Positions 1 to 11,579 of a DNA stretch of 35,316 nucleotides are shown here, one piece after another (within the stretch, counting starts at the first letter, position 1; each line of letters starts with the position of its first letter). A program made the position numbers and the translations under genes. Under the pieces are notes generated by a model. It was not told where the DNA came from. It was given only the letters and a program-made list of their open reading frames with translations, and did not search any database. The stretch spans positions 1 to 35,316 of the forward strand of contig JARWMV010000148.1 of the NCBI GenBank assembly GCA_030998015.1, written 5' to 3'. The DNA is from Ceratorhiza oryzae-sativae. Lineage: Eukaryota; Basidiomycota; Agaricomycetes; Cantharellales; Ceratobasidiaceae.

Positions 1-374
1 ATGGCACTGGCCTCTGACTGACATGGGATAAAGTGGGCCATTTTTGTCAGGCAGTCAACAACTGTAAATATAGCATTGAACCCTTCTGACAGGGGTAGCC
101 CTGTGATCAGATCATAGGTGATTTCCTCCCAAGGTTTTTCTGGTGTTGGTATTGGGTTTAGGAGCCCTGGGGGAACCTGGTTGCTGTGCTTGTTCCTAAT
201 ACAGGATTCGCAATGTGTGAAGTATTTGTTGACTGATTTTTTCATTGATGACCATGTATATTTGCGGTTTAGCAGTTCATATGTTCTGAACTGTCCTGGG
301 TGTCCTGCAGCAGGGTTGTCATGACGGCTTTCAATGATCAGCTTGCAAAGTTCTTTGTTATTTGGGACATAAAT
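1..374 (-). pseudogene. Ty3/gypsy integrase, zinc-binding N-terminus and start of core (element A)
   Basis: The minus-strand frame continues the pol frame after an in-frame TGA at 375-377. It shows the HHCC zinc-binding region of integrase, with GHPGQ near the start and CESCIRNK for the cysteine pair, then the segment leading into the catalytic core (DLITGLP, where the first catalytic Asp of DDE integrases lies). The rest of the core and any chromodomain lie beyond base 1. The interrupting TGA sits where the homologous frame has Arg, so it is best read as CGA to TGA decay. Confidence 0.8.
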
Positions 375-2564
375 TCAGCCCTTGTATTGTAAGAGTCCTT
401 CATCCCATTCCCAATTTTTGACTTTTTTGTTGTTGTCTAGGGCTTTTAGCACTTTTGACAGGTGCTTGTCCCCTGGGATAGTGTCCCTAATGCGTTGCTC
501 CAAGTTGTGATCTGGTGTGATTGCTTGTAGCCATAGTGATTTTAGTTCCAAAAATTGGTTTTGTGCAAGCAGAGCTTGGCTCTCACCCCCCTCTTTAGGG
601 ATGTGCCTTGACAGCCTAGAAAGTATGTCTGCCTGGCTGTTCTTTGCCCCTTCGATGTACAGAATCTTGAATTTGAATCTGGACAGGAACTCATGCCATT
701 GTGTGACTTGGCCATTCAGTGGCTGGTTTGTCTTCCAGTATTCCAGATTTTTGTGATTGCAAACAATGTTTACTGGGTGTTCAGCCCCCTCTAGTAAGTG
801 ACACCAGTGTTTGAGGGCTTTTATAATTGCCAGCATTTCCTTGTTGTAAATATCATAGTTTCTTTCCACTGGGACCATTGCTTTGGAAGAGTAGGAGATT
901 GGGTGAAGCATTCCATCTTCTCCATATTGCAATAATACAGCACCTGTGGTGTAGCTTGAGGTGTCTGTTTCCAAAATAAATTGTTTGCTGGGTTCTGGCT
1001 GAATTAGGAGGGGGGCTTCTTTCAATTTCTGCTTCAGCAGGTTCCATGCCCAATCCCTTTCTTCTGTCCATTCCCACTTTGTGTCCTTCTTGACAAGTTT
1101 GTAAAGACATTTTGTGATTTTTGAGAAGTCTTTTATGAAGTGCCTTAACCAGTTTGCAAACCCCAACCCTTCCAGGACTTTGGTTGAGTTTGTAGAGGTT
1201 GGCCATTCAACAGCCTTTTCAACCTTGGCTGGGTCTACTTTAATTCCCTGGGGAGTCACTACTATTCCCAGGTAATCAACTTCAGTGACATTGAAAACGC
1301 ACTTCTCCAAAGCACAGTATAGGCCAGCCTTTTGGAGACAACGCAAGACTTCTTTGACATGTTCATCATGTTCTTCTTGGTTTTTGGAGAACACTAATAT
1401 GTTGTCCATATAGATTACAACATAAATGCCCTCAATGTCTTGGAACTCTTCCCAGATCATAGCCATGAAAGTTCCCAGTGCATTCTTTTGGCCGAATTGC
1501 ATGACTAAGGGCTTGTACAGCCCAGATTTGGTCTTAAAAGCAGCCTTCCATTTGTCTCCTTCCTGAATTTGTATGAGGTTGAAGCCCCACTTTAGGTCAA
1601 ACTTGGTGAATATCTTTGCTCCATGTAGGGTCTCCACAATATCATTGATGCATGGGAGTGGGTACACATTGGAGATGGTCATTTCATTTAGCCACCAGTA
1701 GTCAATGCACATATGCAGCTTCCCATTTTTCTTTTTAACAAATATAACTGGGGAAGCCATTGGTGACCTTGAGGGTCTAATATGACCTGCTTTCAATTGG
1801 TGGTCTAGGGTTTTGTGCAGTTCTGCATCTTCTTTGATGCCCACACTATATATGGGGCCATGCCTTGGCTTAGCACCTGGTTTTAGGTCTATCTCCATGT
1901 CCCACTTCCTATGGGGTGGCAGTGGTTGGACATCATCTTCTTCAGCAAATATTTTCTTGAACTCCCTATATTTTGCTGGGAGTGAATCTAAAGAGTCCAA
2001 CTGGAGCTCCTTGGGTTCATTTGCTTGCACATGTAGGGGTTTTGTAATGCAGTGCTTCAAGCATATTGGCAAGTTGAACTTCATATCCTTTCCATCCCAA
2101 TCAATGTCTGGGTTATGGAATTTGAGCCATGACATGCCCAGGACTAGATCATTTTTGCCAACATTCACAACATAAGCACTGAGGATCTCTTGGTGCTCTT
2201 GAATGCACAACTCAAAGGTGCAGTAATGGGTCACAGACCCAGAGTCTATCTCCCTTCCATCAATTACTTGCAGTTTCTTTGGTGTTTTTAGGGTGACAGT
2301 AGGAATACGCTATTTTTTAACCAGATTTTCATGTATAAATACTGATGTGGCCCCTGAGTCAATTATGGCCCATCCATTGAATTTTTTCATGTTATATGCA
2401 GACTTGTGTTTGGGGGTTATGCACAGAGGGAATGCATGAAAGAAAAACTGTAGTTGTGATTGGTTTCCTAACAACATACATTCCATGTCCATATTTTTAT
2501 TTTCATTATGTGCATTTTGTAACATAGCGCCCAAGACCACCCCCCTGGCATGGTTTGAGCTCAT
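375..2564 (-). pseudogene. pol: Ty3/gypsy pol: aspartic protease, reverse transcriptase, RNase H (element A)
   Basis: The frame opens at an ATG at 2564 that overlaps the gag stop (ATGA). Protease active site IIDSGATSVFI lies near 2370 (DSGA type). An in-frame TAG at 2310-2312 splits protease from RT. The RT part has the motif A region IFTKFDLKWG, but the catalytic box reads YMDN instead of YMDD, so one essential aspartate is lost. RNase H begins at FILETDTSS; its YNKEMLAII box keeps the Glu, while the usual TDHKNLE box reads CNHKNLE, losing the Asp. These changes plus the stops at 2310 and 375 make the enzyme non-functional. Frame order and length fit a single ancestral polyprotein. Confidence 0.88.
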
Positions 2565-3952
2565 TCTTTTACCAACTCATCATCAGTTGTTTCTACATCC
2601 TCAACCACTGCCTTGTATCCTGACATTTTGGCTGAGGGGCATTTGGCAGCAATGTGGCTGCACCCTCCACAGTTATAGCAGGTGTTTGTCCCCTTCCCTT
2701 TTCCTGCACTATCCAGATCCATTGTGTCTGGATCCTTTGTCTTAGGGGCCACTGGCAGGTGATTATCCTTCTTTATGTCCTTGAAGGATTCTTGTACATT
2801 GGCATTGCTGCCATCGTAGCAAACAGTTGGAACTGTGAACCCCTTGGCGTTGGGCCTGATGGCCACAATTTGACCCTTGACTGCCCTGCCATCCTTGATC
2901 TTGTATATCTGTTCCCCACTCTTGAATTTCTCTTTTTGGGGGTTGCCTTGGGAGGTAACTGTTGGTCTGCTGGATGAGGCATTGTTGCTGCTGGACTTGT
3001 TACTCCTGTGTGATGTCCTTTTGCTGCCAAATGAGATAAGGTGATGGTCAATTTCCAAGGCCTGCTGTGTGAGCTGGGCAAATGTCTTTGTACAGGGGTC
3101 ATAATTTTGGGCTACTATGCTGTCTGTTACGTCAGATGACAACCCATCATAGAACTGATCACGCATAGCTGCATCATTGTAGTTGAGCCCAGTCAAGTAT
3201 AGGTTGAATAAAGTGAGGTAATCTTGGACCGTCTTGGATTGTTTCAGTTTCTGCCATTTGTTGTGGTTATTCTCAGTATGGTTCAAGTCCCCATATCAGG
3301 TGGTGAATTCCTGCCAAAACAGGTTGGCATCATGAAGCCATGGGATTGCAGTTCCAGGGTTTAGGATTTCAAATTCTTCATAGGAGTTAACCCATTCAGC
3401 TGCAGACCCTTCAAGATAAGAGGTGATAAAGGTGACCACTTGATCTGCCAAATGCCCACTCATGTTTGTATTGATGTACTGGGCACATGTGATTCTAAAT
3501 GAGATGGTGTCTTCTTGTTTTGTGCTGTCAAACTTTTGCAGGGTGGCCATCTTAACTTTTGCAGTCAACCCATTCAAGGGAGTGGGTGCTGCTGGTTGGG
3601 GTTGGGTTGTGCTAGAGGGAGGTAGTGCTTGAGCGGCACCTGAGCTGCCCACGGAGGTGTTGATTTGCGCTTCAATGTGCATGATAGTGGTTTGGAGGAT
3701 GGCTAACATCCCAACTAGGTTGTTGACATTGGTGGCCAGTCCAGCCACATCAGCATCTATTTTTGTCTGATTTGTGGTAAGTTTGGCTTTGAGTGAATCT
3801 GTGTAGGTTTTGTTATTATGTTCAACATCTCCAATATCATTTTGAAGATTGTTGGTTTGCTCTTGTAGTTCATCCATTGATTGAAGCATGTAAATGACCT
3901 TGTCTCCATCAGACATGTTTGCCCAAGCAGGGGCAGAGGTTGGTGATGCCAT
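2561..3952 (-). pseudogene. gag: Ty3/gypsy gag with CCHC zinc knuckle (element A)
   Basis: The frame begins at an ATG at 3952 (MASPTSAPAWANMSDGDK) and runs to a TGA at 2561-2563, interrupted once in frame by a TGA at 3296-3298. The N-terminal part is Asn/Thr/Gln-rich with a probable coiled coil. The middle matches the general retrotransposon gag fold (W-rich segment near 3400). The C-terminus holds one CX2CX4HX4C knuckle (CYNCGGCSHIAAKC) for nucleic-acid binding, followed by an acidic tail. The stop at 3296 is in the same frame on both sides, so it is a point mutation and not a frameshift. Confidence 0.85.
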
Positions 3953-4089
3953 TTCAGAAGAAACTCAAGTAGATTTTACAAGCAGTGAAGACAGTAAGGA
4001 AGTACAGGGAACCAAATCTTAGCCATGTATCATCCAAATCCCAACTCTTGGTGTCTTGACAACAATATGGTTGCTCCACCCTCTTCAGT

Positions 4090-4840
4090 TTAGTTTGATC
4101 CCAAGTGAGTGCTTCCTTGGGGAGGATCAATTTGGGCTGCTGGAAGGGGTGCTTCTTCCTGAATTGGCAAGCCTGTGCCACTTAGAAAGGTGGGGTGAGG
4201 GAGGTCTGACAGCATTGAGAAGATGGGGAAGGTGTACTTGTGGGGTGCAACTGTTTCTTGGACTAGAGATTCTAGTGTGAGATGGTCTTGGAGGAGGGAT
4301 AGATAGTCCTCCTGATGTTTGCGCAAACACTCCGTTAGGTATGTGCAGCAGGCCTTGGCTTTGTGAAGTTTTTCACAAGTTTCTTTGTACTTATTTTGGT
4401 AATAACAATACCTGTCTTGGAAGTTTTTGATGGTGTTTAACAGGTGACAAAGAAGTTGTTGGCCAAGGTTCTCCAGCTTATAGCTGGTTACAGGGGATGG
4501 TGTAGTAGTATAAAAATTTGTCCTTCTTAGGACAGTAGGGGCAACACACAGGGAAGGTGGCTCCATTTGCTTGATGGCAAATTTTGCACTTGGGGGCACC
4601 TGGCTAAGTAACAAAGGCTTGTTGGGCTTGTCCAACCTTCTGGGGGCTGACTTTAACAATGACTACTTGGTTGAAATTGATGTGCCTGGCCTGTTTGAGG
4701 ATATCTTCGACCAAGTTGAGGGTGAAGCAGTGGATGGATAGGTGTCCAAACCACCCACACAGATGGCAGCACTGATCTTCTGTAAAGGTTTGTGCCACTG
4801 AGGGCTGTGTTCCATCAGAGACATACTTGAGCAGGAACAA
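4090..4840 (-). pseudogene. Zinc-finger and coiled-coil ORF upstream of gag, frameshifted
   Basis: Not a family I can name. The first frame (4840 to about 4604) holds a perfect CX2CX4HX4C knuckle (CHLCGWFGHLSIHC). After a TAG near 4602 the same frame continues with a second cysteine array (CKICHQ, then CCPYC), a likely zinc ribbon. A frame change near 4500 leads into a Leu/Gln-rich segment (LENLGQQLLCHLLNTIKNFQ onward) predicted to form a long coiled coil, ending at 4090. It lies between the probable 5' LTR and gag of element A on the same strand, so it may be an extra ORF of that retrotransposon. It could also be a captured host gene. The stop and shift show it is decayed. Confidence 0.55.
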
Positions 4841-4997
4841 GATAGAACAAGAAAGATAGACCCTTTCCCAAGTCTATTGGAATAGGAAGGTGACCTCTGT
4901 TGCTCAACTACTTAAGGGCAATGAGCAACCCCACCTCTTGTCAACAAAAGAGATTAGAGAACCAAAGCTTGTTACAATGTGTGAGGGACCTGACTAT

Positions 4998-5438
4998 GTC
5001 AGGTTTCACAGAGGCATGTATAGGGCAACAATGTCTCATGGCTGTGGATAGGTGGAGTGGGATTGGGGAAGGCAACAGGGAGTTATCTCAAGATGATGCC
5101 AATGGCATTCCAGACATATCCCAGACAACACTGAGACTTACGATTGTCAAGAACTTGACCTGATGTTGACAACAACAAGTCAGGCAACAAGGAAAATAGT
5201 AAGAAAGGAAAAGAACTTGTATTCAACAAGAGGTCAAGTTCTTGAGGAGTCCTCTGTGAACTTGACCTGGTTTATATACATAGTACAAGCCACATCATAA
5301 CAAACAAGTCCATACAGTGAGTCACAACTGATAAGAGATAGAAGCAGTAGAAGTGACTGCAGAACTGCAGAATTTCACATCAGAGTTGAAATACATCTCA
5401 CTTGTCAGCCCAGAACATCCCCTGAATCACATGACACA
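4998..5438 (-). repeat. Probable 5' LTR of gypsy element A
   Basis: On the minus strand the segment begins TGTCATGTGATTCAGG at 5438 and may end CCTGACA near 4998, giving TG...CA ends. It contains a TATA box (TATATAAACC, about 5273-5282) followed within 40 bp by a stem-loop-like run (CAAGTTC...GAACTTG). The same TATA/GAACTTGACCTCTTG arrangement appears in the solo LTR at 10421-10925 in the same relative orientation. The exact ends are uncertain because the partner LTR is outside the window. Confidence 0.4.
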
Positions 5439-6464
5439 GATATACCATAAAAGACAAGTATGTTTTGAAGATGATCTCATAAAATGTAATAAATCAAGAA
5501 AATATTATAGAGTGGATATATGCATGTCAGTTCGTGACATTGCTGGATCGTCTACTGAAATGCTCAATAAGGTTAAGGCTAAAATCACTGAATCACTGGA
5601 AATCATCAATCTAGTCAAGGCCAAAATGTTTGTAGGCATTGAAATTGAGCACAATTGCAGTGCAGGCACACTCAAGATCTCTCAGCACTAATATATTAAC
5701 AATATTCTTGCTTGCTTTATATGTCTGACTGCAAATCATGCAAAACTCTGATGGCCAAATCACCTAATATACCAAAGCTCAAAACACCATTGATCTATTG
5801 GAATCAATACCAGCAGCTTATAGGGTCTCTTATGTATGCTATGATTTCTACCCAACCCAACATTGCTTATGCTACTGGTATACTTGTGCAACACTTGATG
5901 AATCCTGGTGAAGAACACTGGAACTCTGGCAAGCAAGTTCTACAATATCTTAAAGGTACTATGGACTTAGGAATTGTTTATAATTGCTCTTGCAATTTAA
6001 ATTTACTTGGATATGTCAATGCTGATTATGCCAGTGATAAGCATACAAGCTGTTCAACTACCAGCTGGGTGTTCTTACATGCCAGTGGCACCATTGCATA
6101 CTCATCCTGGAAACAGCCAACTATTTCTCTGTCTAGTACCAAAGCCAAATATGTTGCTGATGCTAGTGCTGGATGCAAACTTTTATGGATTTGTCAATTT
6201 TTATCCAAATTAGGTTTTCTCTCAGAGGGCACAACTCCTCTATTCTCAGATAATCAATCTGCTATGGCACTTGCAAGGAATCCCATCAATCATCAGACTA
6301 CAAAGCATATATGCATCAACTATCATTTTATTTGCAAGGTGATTGCCCTTAAGGAACTTGACCTGCAATATGTACCTACCAAGAAACAGGTTGCAGATGT
6401 GCTCACCAAGCCCCTAGGATGCCTCAAGTTTACCTGCTTTGTGTCTGAGATGGGTATGGTTTGA
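5439..6464 (+). pseudogene. pol: Ty1/copia pol remnant: RT C-terminus and RNase H
   Basis: Typical Ty1/copia C-terminal pol, truncated at the 5' side by element A. The RT part contains a damaged YVDD box (CMSVRDIAG) followed by AKMFVGIEIEH. After a TAA at 5689-5691 (CAA expected, from QHxYINNIL) and a frame change near 5712, the RNase H region is open to 6464: YQQLIGSLMYAMISTQPNIA, then LLGYVNADYASDKHT, SLSSTKAKYVA, LFSDNQSAMALARNP and the C-terminal VADVLTKPLG. The SSTEAEY glutamate reads SSTKAKY here, another sign of decay. Confidence 0.9.
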
Positions 6465-6510
6465 TATTTTTTCTTTTATCTGCACATTCACACATAGGAT
6501 TGAGTGGGCA

Positions 6511-6820
6511 TGTTGAATTTACAATCATATGCATGTATGTATGCACATATTTGTTTCTGTTTCATATCTCCCCTCTCTGATATCATGTGCAAGTTCACAG
6601 GAACCCCCTTTCTTCTTCCTTAGTTCTCTACCTTTGTAGTTGAGCTAAGGTATTGTATTTTCTTTCTTTCTTTTCTCATGTATTCTATTCACACTGTACT
6701 CTGTAGTACAATTTGTATCTTAGGTACAGTATATACACTAGTTCTCTACCTTCATAGTTGAGCTAAGTACAATTTGTATCTTAGCCATGAATTACCTCCC
6801 TGCATGAGAAAATTGATACA
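6511..6820 (+). repeat. 3' LTR of the copia remnant
   Basis: Follows the pol stop by about 47 bp and is preceded by a purine-rich tract (GGATTGAGTGGGCA) that serves as polypurine tract. It starts TGTTGAATTTAC and runs to about TTGATACA at 6820, giving TG...CA ends. Inside, two blocks occur twice: AGTTCTCTACCTT with TAGTTGAGCTAAG (near 6622 and 6740) and GTACAATTTGTATCTTAG (near 6709 and 6768). The inverted repeat at 6821 abuts directly, so the 3' end may be truncated. Confidence 0.6.
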
Positions 6821-7491
6821 TGCATGCCAGTGCAATCATCAAAAGAGGGTACTGCTATACTTGGGGTACACCCTAGCCCAGTATAGGATAAGAGAGTAAA
6901 GACAGGGTGTGGATTGAAGGCATTGATGCATCTGAGACCTGCTATTGGCTTGTAGATCATATTATCATAGTATATACATGTAATGAACAGAGGCTACATC
7001 TCAGTGAGTCATAAATTGAGTCAGAGAAGCTTCTGGATCAATTTGGAAGCCCCTCCTGACTCACCAGAGCCATTAGATCTTGATTGATGGCCCAGTAAGA
7101 TTCTAATGATCTTCAGGCTATTCTGGTGTGAGGATCTGGTGGATTGCGACTATCTTTGGGCAGCAGATACTGCCAAAGATTAGCTATCAATAGAGCATAA
7201 GACCGCTTTGATAGCATAAGCTGTTGCCAAGATATGAGTGGTGCAATGTAGTAATCAATATTTCCTGATAAGAGGAAATATCGCAACCTCTGTATCTCTC
7301 TGAGATCTTATTGTAAAAACTTAATAAAATATGCGTTGGAAAGCGGGAAATTTGTACTATTTAATCGAATGGAAAATAGTACAATTTGGAGTGCATACAA
7401 ATTCAAGTATTTCACAAATTAATTACAGAGGCATTGCTTGAGGTTGGCAGAGCAGACTAAAATAATAGAAAAATGTTAGTGATCCATAACA
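6821..7491 (-). repeat. ~671 bp dispersed repeat, inverted copy 1
   Basis: Near-identical reverse complement of 11825-12497. In this copy the plus strand runs from TGCATGCCAGTGCAATC to GTGATCCATAACA. Similarity stops sharply at both ends, and both ends have TG...CA form, suggesting a solo LTR or a short non-autonomous element. No target duplication could be recognised. No coding frame of note lies inside. Copy 1 keeps several CpG sites that are TpG or CpA in copy 2. Confidence 0.8.
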
Positions 7492-7647
7492 CAGGGGAAA
7501 GAAGAATTTACAATGCTTCAAATTCCAAGGATATGGCCACACTGCCACTGTCTGTCCCTCAGCCCAATCCATGTCTGGGTTTGAAGGTCATATATCTGAT
7601 GTTGAATCTGGAGATGAAGAGTCAGGAAAAGGAGACACCAAGGGTGC
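7492..7647 (+). pseudogene. gag: Gag C-terminal remnant with damaged zinc knuckle (element B)
   Basis: In the frame that reads CFKFQGYGHTATVC the spacing is that of a CX2CX4HX4C knuckle with the second Cys changed to Phe. The following SAQSMSGFEG and acidic SGDEESGKGD parallel the tail of gag in element A, showing the two elements are relatives. Everything upstream is gone, replaced by the inverted repeat ending at 7491. Stops follow (about 7650), so it is not expressed as an intact product. Confidence 0.65.
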
Positions 7648-9795
7648 ATGAGGAGCACAGTCCTTGGTAAATTGCTAGCAAATACATTGAATGCAGATGA
7701 ATTGGAAATCTTGTTAATCAAAAATGTAAAACAAATATATATTGATTTCACTGCTCAACCACTAGCAACTCCTCCTGAACTGAAATCTCCCTATGTGTCT
7801 AAACCCTTCTCTGGCAAAGCCATGATTGACTGTGGCACCACTTCTTGTTTCATCAACTCTAACCTTGCATCTGAATATTGTCTCCTCTTATTTAAGCATG
7901 ACAAACCAAAAATACTACATGTCATAGATGGCAGAGAAGTTGCCTCTGGCATGGTCACACATTATGTGAAAGTACACTTGAAAGTACTGGACCATGAAGA
8001 AGAGCTTGCACTTCATGTCACCAATGTAGGAAGACAAGGAGTAGTATTGGGAATGTCATGGCTTGAGTGTCACAACCCTGCCATAGACTGGAAGAAAAGA
8101 ACTCTTTTGTTTAATTCTAGCTACTGTTTGAAAACTTGCCTTGGAACCCCCAACTTGGTTGAAATTGCTCTCTTGGATGGATTACCCCCTGAATATGCTG
8201 ACTTTGAAGAAGCCTTTGATGAATCCAGACTAGCCCAGCTCCCTCCACACTGCTCCACTGACTTAACTATTGATTTCCTGCCTAATGCCAAATTGAAACA
8301 TGGTCCAATCTACAAAACCTCCCAGAAAGAAGAAAAGTGTTTGAGGGAAACCCTAGCTTCCTTGCTGAAATCAGGCCTAATTAGGGCATCCAAATCCCCT
8401 ATAGCAGTACCCACCTTGTTTGTGCCTAAAAAAGATGGTAGCCTGAGGATGTGCTGTGATTATTGCTATCCTAACTCCATCACAGTCTTTGATGCTACTG
8501 GTGTGCCAAATATTGTCAATGCTACAAGTTCCTTGAAGAACATTGACTGCCTAACTTCTATTTCTTTGGCCCAAGGGTTCTGGCAACAACAGGTAGCTTA
8601 ATGCCAAGAATGGAAAACAGCATTCAAAACCCAGTATGGGATGTTTGAGTGGCTAGTCATGCCTGTTCACCTAAAGAATGCCCCATCTGCTTTCCAATGT
8701 TGGATGAATGAGGTTTTCAGAGATCTCATTGGGGTATCAGTTCTTGTCTATGTTGATGATATCCTAGTCTTCTCAAAGAAGAGTGAAAGTCAGGAAGAGA
8801 AGGTGTGAGAAGTACTACAACAACTCAAGGATCATGGAATCATTGCCAAGCTCAAAAAATGCAAATTCAACCAGACATACCTTAACTGGGTGGGCCTCAT
8901 CATTAGTGACAAAGGTGTAGAAGCAGACCCAACAAAAGTTACAGAAGCAGTCAACTGGTCACCTCCTAAAAATGTTAAAGGTGTTCAAGAATTCTTAGGC
9001 TTCATCAACTTCTATAGGTGCTTTATCCCAAACTTTGCACATGTAGCCAGGCCTCTATATGAGCTGCTAAAAAAGGACTCTAAATGGCAATGGACTGAAA
9101 AGGAACAGGCAGCTATGGATGGACTCAAAGAAAGACTTCAAAGGTTCCCTGTTATGATTTGCCCAGACCACAACAAGGCTTTCTTCCTGGAAACAGATGC
9201 TTCAGACAATGCTACAGGTGCTGTACTTTCCCAAAAAGATGAACAGGGCAAACTCCATCCAGTTGCCTACTATTCCAAATCCATGTCAACAGCTGAGTGG
9301 AACTATGACATTTTCAATAAGGAGCTCCTTGCAATCATCAAAGCCCTAAAAGAGTGGTGATACATGCTTGAGAGCACAGAGAAACCAATCCAGATTCTCA
9401 CAGACCACAAGAATCTAGAGTTTTTTGGAACATCCAAAGTGCTAAATAGATGCCAAATCCAATGGGCAAACTTCCTTGTTGACTATAACTTTCAGATTGT
9501 CTATTGTCCTGGATCAGAGAACAAAAAGGCTGATATCTTGTCATGACACTACAACCTGATTCCTGAGGGGGGGGTAGAGAAACAAGTTCTCCTCAAACCT
9601 GAACTACTTGTGTCAGTGGTCACCTCAGACCAAGAAGTTCATGACCTTATGAAGGAAGCCCTGTCAGAAGACCCTAGGCTGGAAGAACCATTGAAGAGAC
9701 TACAGGATGGTGAAAAAATCAAGGACTGGGAACTAAAGAATGGTCTTCTATACTTCAAAGGCAAAATATTTGTGCCAAGAGACCAGACAGTCTGA
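7648..9795 (+). pseudogene. pol: Ty3/gypsy pol: protease, RT, RNase H (element B)
   Basis: Protease box MIDCGTTSCFI (DSGAT type, Ser to Cys) is near 7825. RT follows with FVPKKDGSLRMCCDY. Motif A is degraded (LTSISLAQGFWQ, lacking the catalytic Asp), whereas the [11 protein letters not shown] box near 8752 is intact. RNase H shows FFLETDASDNATGAVLSQ, the YDIFNKELLAIIKALKEW glutamate box and the TDHKNLEFF aspartate box. In-frame stops occur at 8599 (TAA), 8806, 9358, 9544 and 9793 (all TGA). The TGAs fall where relatives carry Arg (for example after KEW and after ILS), as expected for CGA decay. Confidence 0.9.
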
Positions 9796-11579
9796 AATCT
9801 TTTCACTGAATCTTGCCATGATGCTCTAGCAGCTGGACACCCAGGACAAGCAAGAACTCTGGAACTTGTATCTTGTCATTATTACTGGCCATCCATGAAA
9901 AAGTTCATCAATTCCTATGTCAGCCATTGTGAAATATGCATCAGAGCCAAACTGTCAAATCAGAAGCCTGTAGGACTCCTCAACCCACTACAAGTCCCTG
10001 ACAGACCCTGGGAGGATATTGTTTATGACCTCATCACAGGCCTCCAGAGTCAGAAGGATTTGATGCCATCCTCACTGGTGTTGATAGGTTTTCTAAAATG
10101 GTTCACTATGTACCCACACAAAGTATGGCAACTGCTATTGATATTGCAAATCTCTTTGCTGCCCACATTTGTAAACTTCATGGCTTACCTAGGAGCACTG
10201 TGTCTGATAGAGGCTCAATGTTTAATGCCAAATTCCTTAGACAGTTGTACAAGCATCTTGGCATAGAACCCAAGTTTTCAACTGCCTACCACCCTCAGAT
10301 AGACAGACAGTCAGAGTACCTCAACCAGGTTGTTGAAGTCTTCCTAAGAATGTTCTCAAATCATTGCCAGGACAACTGGGTCTCCCTCTTACCCATGGCA
10401 GAATTTGCTTACAACAATGCTGTCATGCCCAACAACAGGAATATAAGTGCAATGCCTTATATGGACATGCACAGCACCACAATAGCTTGAATGCTATGGG
10501 GCAAAGGTGGGAATGAGACCCAGGAATATGTAAGTTAAGGCACTATGCTCTAAAGAGAGCTGGGCAGGGGTGAGTCCAGGGACCTCAAAGGGTATAGTAC
10601 TCAGGAAGTTGAACCAGAGGTGGCAAGAGGTCAAGTTCTGAGGCTTAAGGCTCCCAGAACTCTTCTATATATATTCCTATAGACACTGTGTACAAGTTCC
10701 CATACACATATGAGTTGAGATACATTGCAAGAGTGTCTACAGGGGAATTGAGATAGAATGCACATACATGATTAGTAATACAATAAGCGCCATGGCTATG
10801 ATTACATAATGTGGCACAGTGCATATATTCAAAAAAATTAGATTAAACTTGACTTAGAGAAATATCAAGCTGGAAAAAAGGAAATAAAATATAATAAATT
10901 TGTGTCAAGGCTTTGGGCCATGAAAAATGCAGTCCAATCCTCTACTGGGAAGCTACCATTCCAAGTCTGCCAAGGGTTCAATCCAAGAATGGCTGTAGGA
11001 GAACAAATCAAAGACACTGTGCCTGAGGCAGATAAACATGCAGACTTTCTGAAAGCTGGGTTTGACAAAGTCAAAGCTGCACTTGAACTTGCCAATGAAC
11101 ACATCAAGTACTGTTATGACCAAGGACACCAAGAACATACCTCAGTAGAAGTGGGTGACAAGGTCTGGCTAAGTCATGAAAACATCAAATCAGACAGTCC
11201 AGCAAAGAAACTTCATCACAAGAAACTTGGACCCTACAAAGTCATAGCCAAAGTCAGAACACATGTGTACAAGTTGAAATTACCTCACACCATGGCCATC
11301 CATCTTGTATTCCACATCTCACTGCTTACTCCATGGAAACCTGACCCAAATGGAAGAGATCCTGAGCAACCACCACCAGTAATTACTGGTGAAGATCCTG
11401 AATGGGAGGTAGAGGAAATCCTGAACAGCAGGAGAAGAAGATGTCAACTAGAGTACTTGGTAAAATGGAAAGGCTATGGAGAAGAGTCCAACACTTGGGA
11501 GCCAGCAAACTTTGTTGACAATGCTCCAGAACTGGTAGCTGAATTCCACCAGAAGTTTCCCAGAGCACCTAGGCCTTAG
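9796..11579 (+). pseudogene. Ty3/gypsy integrase with chromodomain (element B), split by solo LTR
   Basis: Zinc-binding region: HPGQARTLE, then CEICIRAK near 9930. Core: YDLITGL near 10025, DRGSMFNAKF near 10210, and HPQIDRQSEYLNQ with the catalytic Glu near 10310. A 1-bp loss in a C run near 10043 shifts the frame. A 505 bp insertion (10421-10925) splits the codons after AYNNA. Reading resumes as AVQSSTGKLPFQVCQGF and ends in a chromodomain (EYLVKWKGY, then NTWEPANF) and a TAG at 11577. Chromodomains target chromovirus integration to heterochromatin marks. Confidence 0.9.
10421..10925 (-). repeat. Solo LTR, 505 bp, with 5-bp target duplication AATGC
   Basis: Inserted in the integrase of element B. 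AATGC at 10416-10420 is repeated at 10926-10930, and removing 10421-10930 restores the integrase reading frame exactly. Ends are TGTCATGCCC and GGGCCATGAAA, an imperfect inverted pair. A TATA-like block (TATATATA near 10670) and CAGAACTTGACCTCTTG on the minus strand match the probable LTR of element A, so it belongs to a related family and is minus oriented. It probably formed by LTR-LTR recombination. Confidence 0.85.

Larger units (their letters stand above)
1..5438 (-). mobile_element. Ty3/gypsy retrotransposon A, left end outside window
   Basis: Read on the minus strand the order is probable 5' LTR (about 5438-4998), a zinc-finger/coiled-coil ORF (4840-4090), gag (3952-2561), protease-RT-RNase H (2564-375) and integrase (from 374, leaving the window at base 1). 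Gag-PR-RT-RH-IN order is diagnostic of Ty3/gypsy (Metaviridae-type) elements. The 3' LTR is not in the window, so LTR identity and age cannot be measured here. Coding parts carry in-frame stops at 3296, 2310 and 375 and altered catalytic residues, so the copy is dead. Confidence 0.85.
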
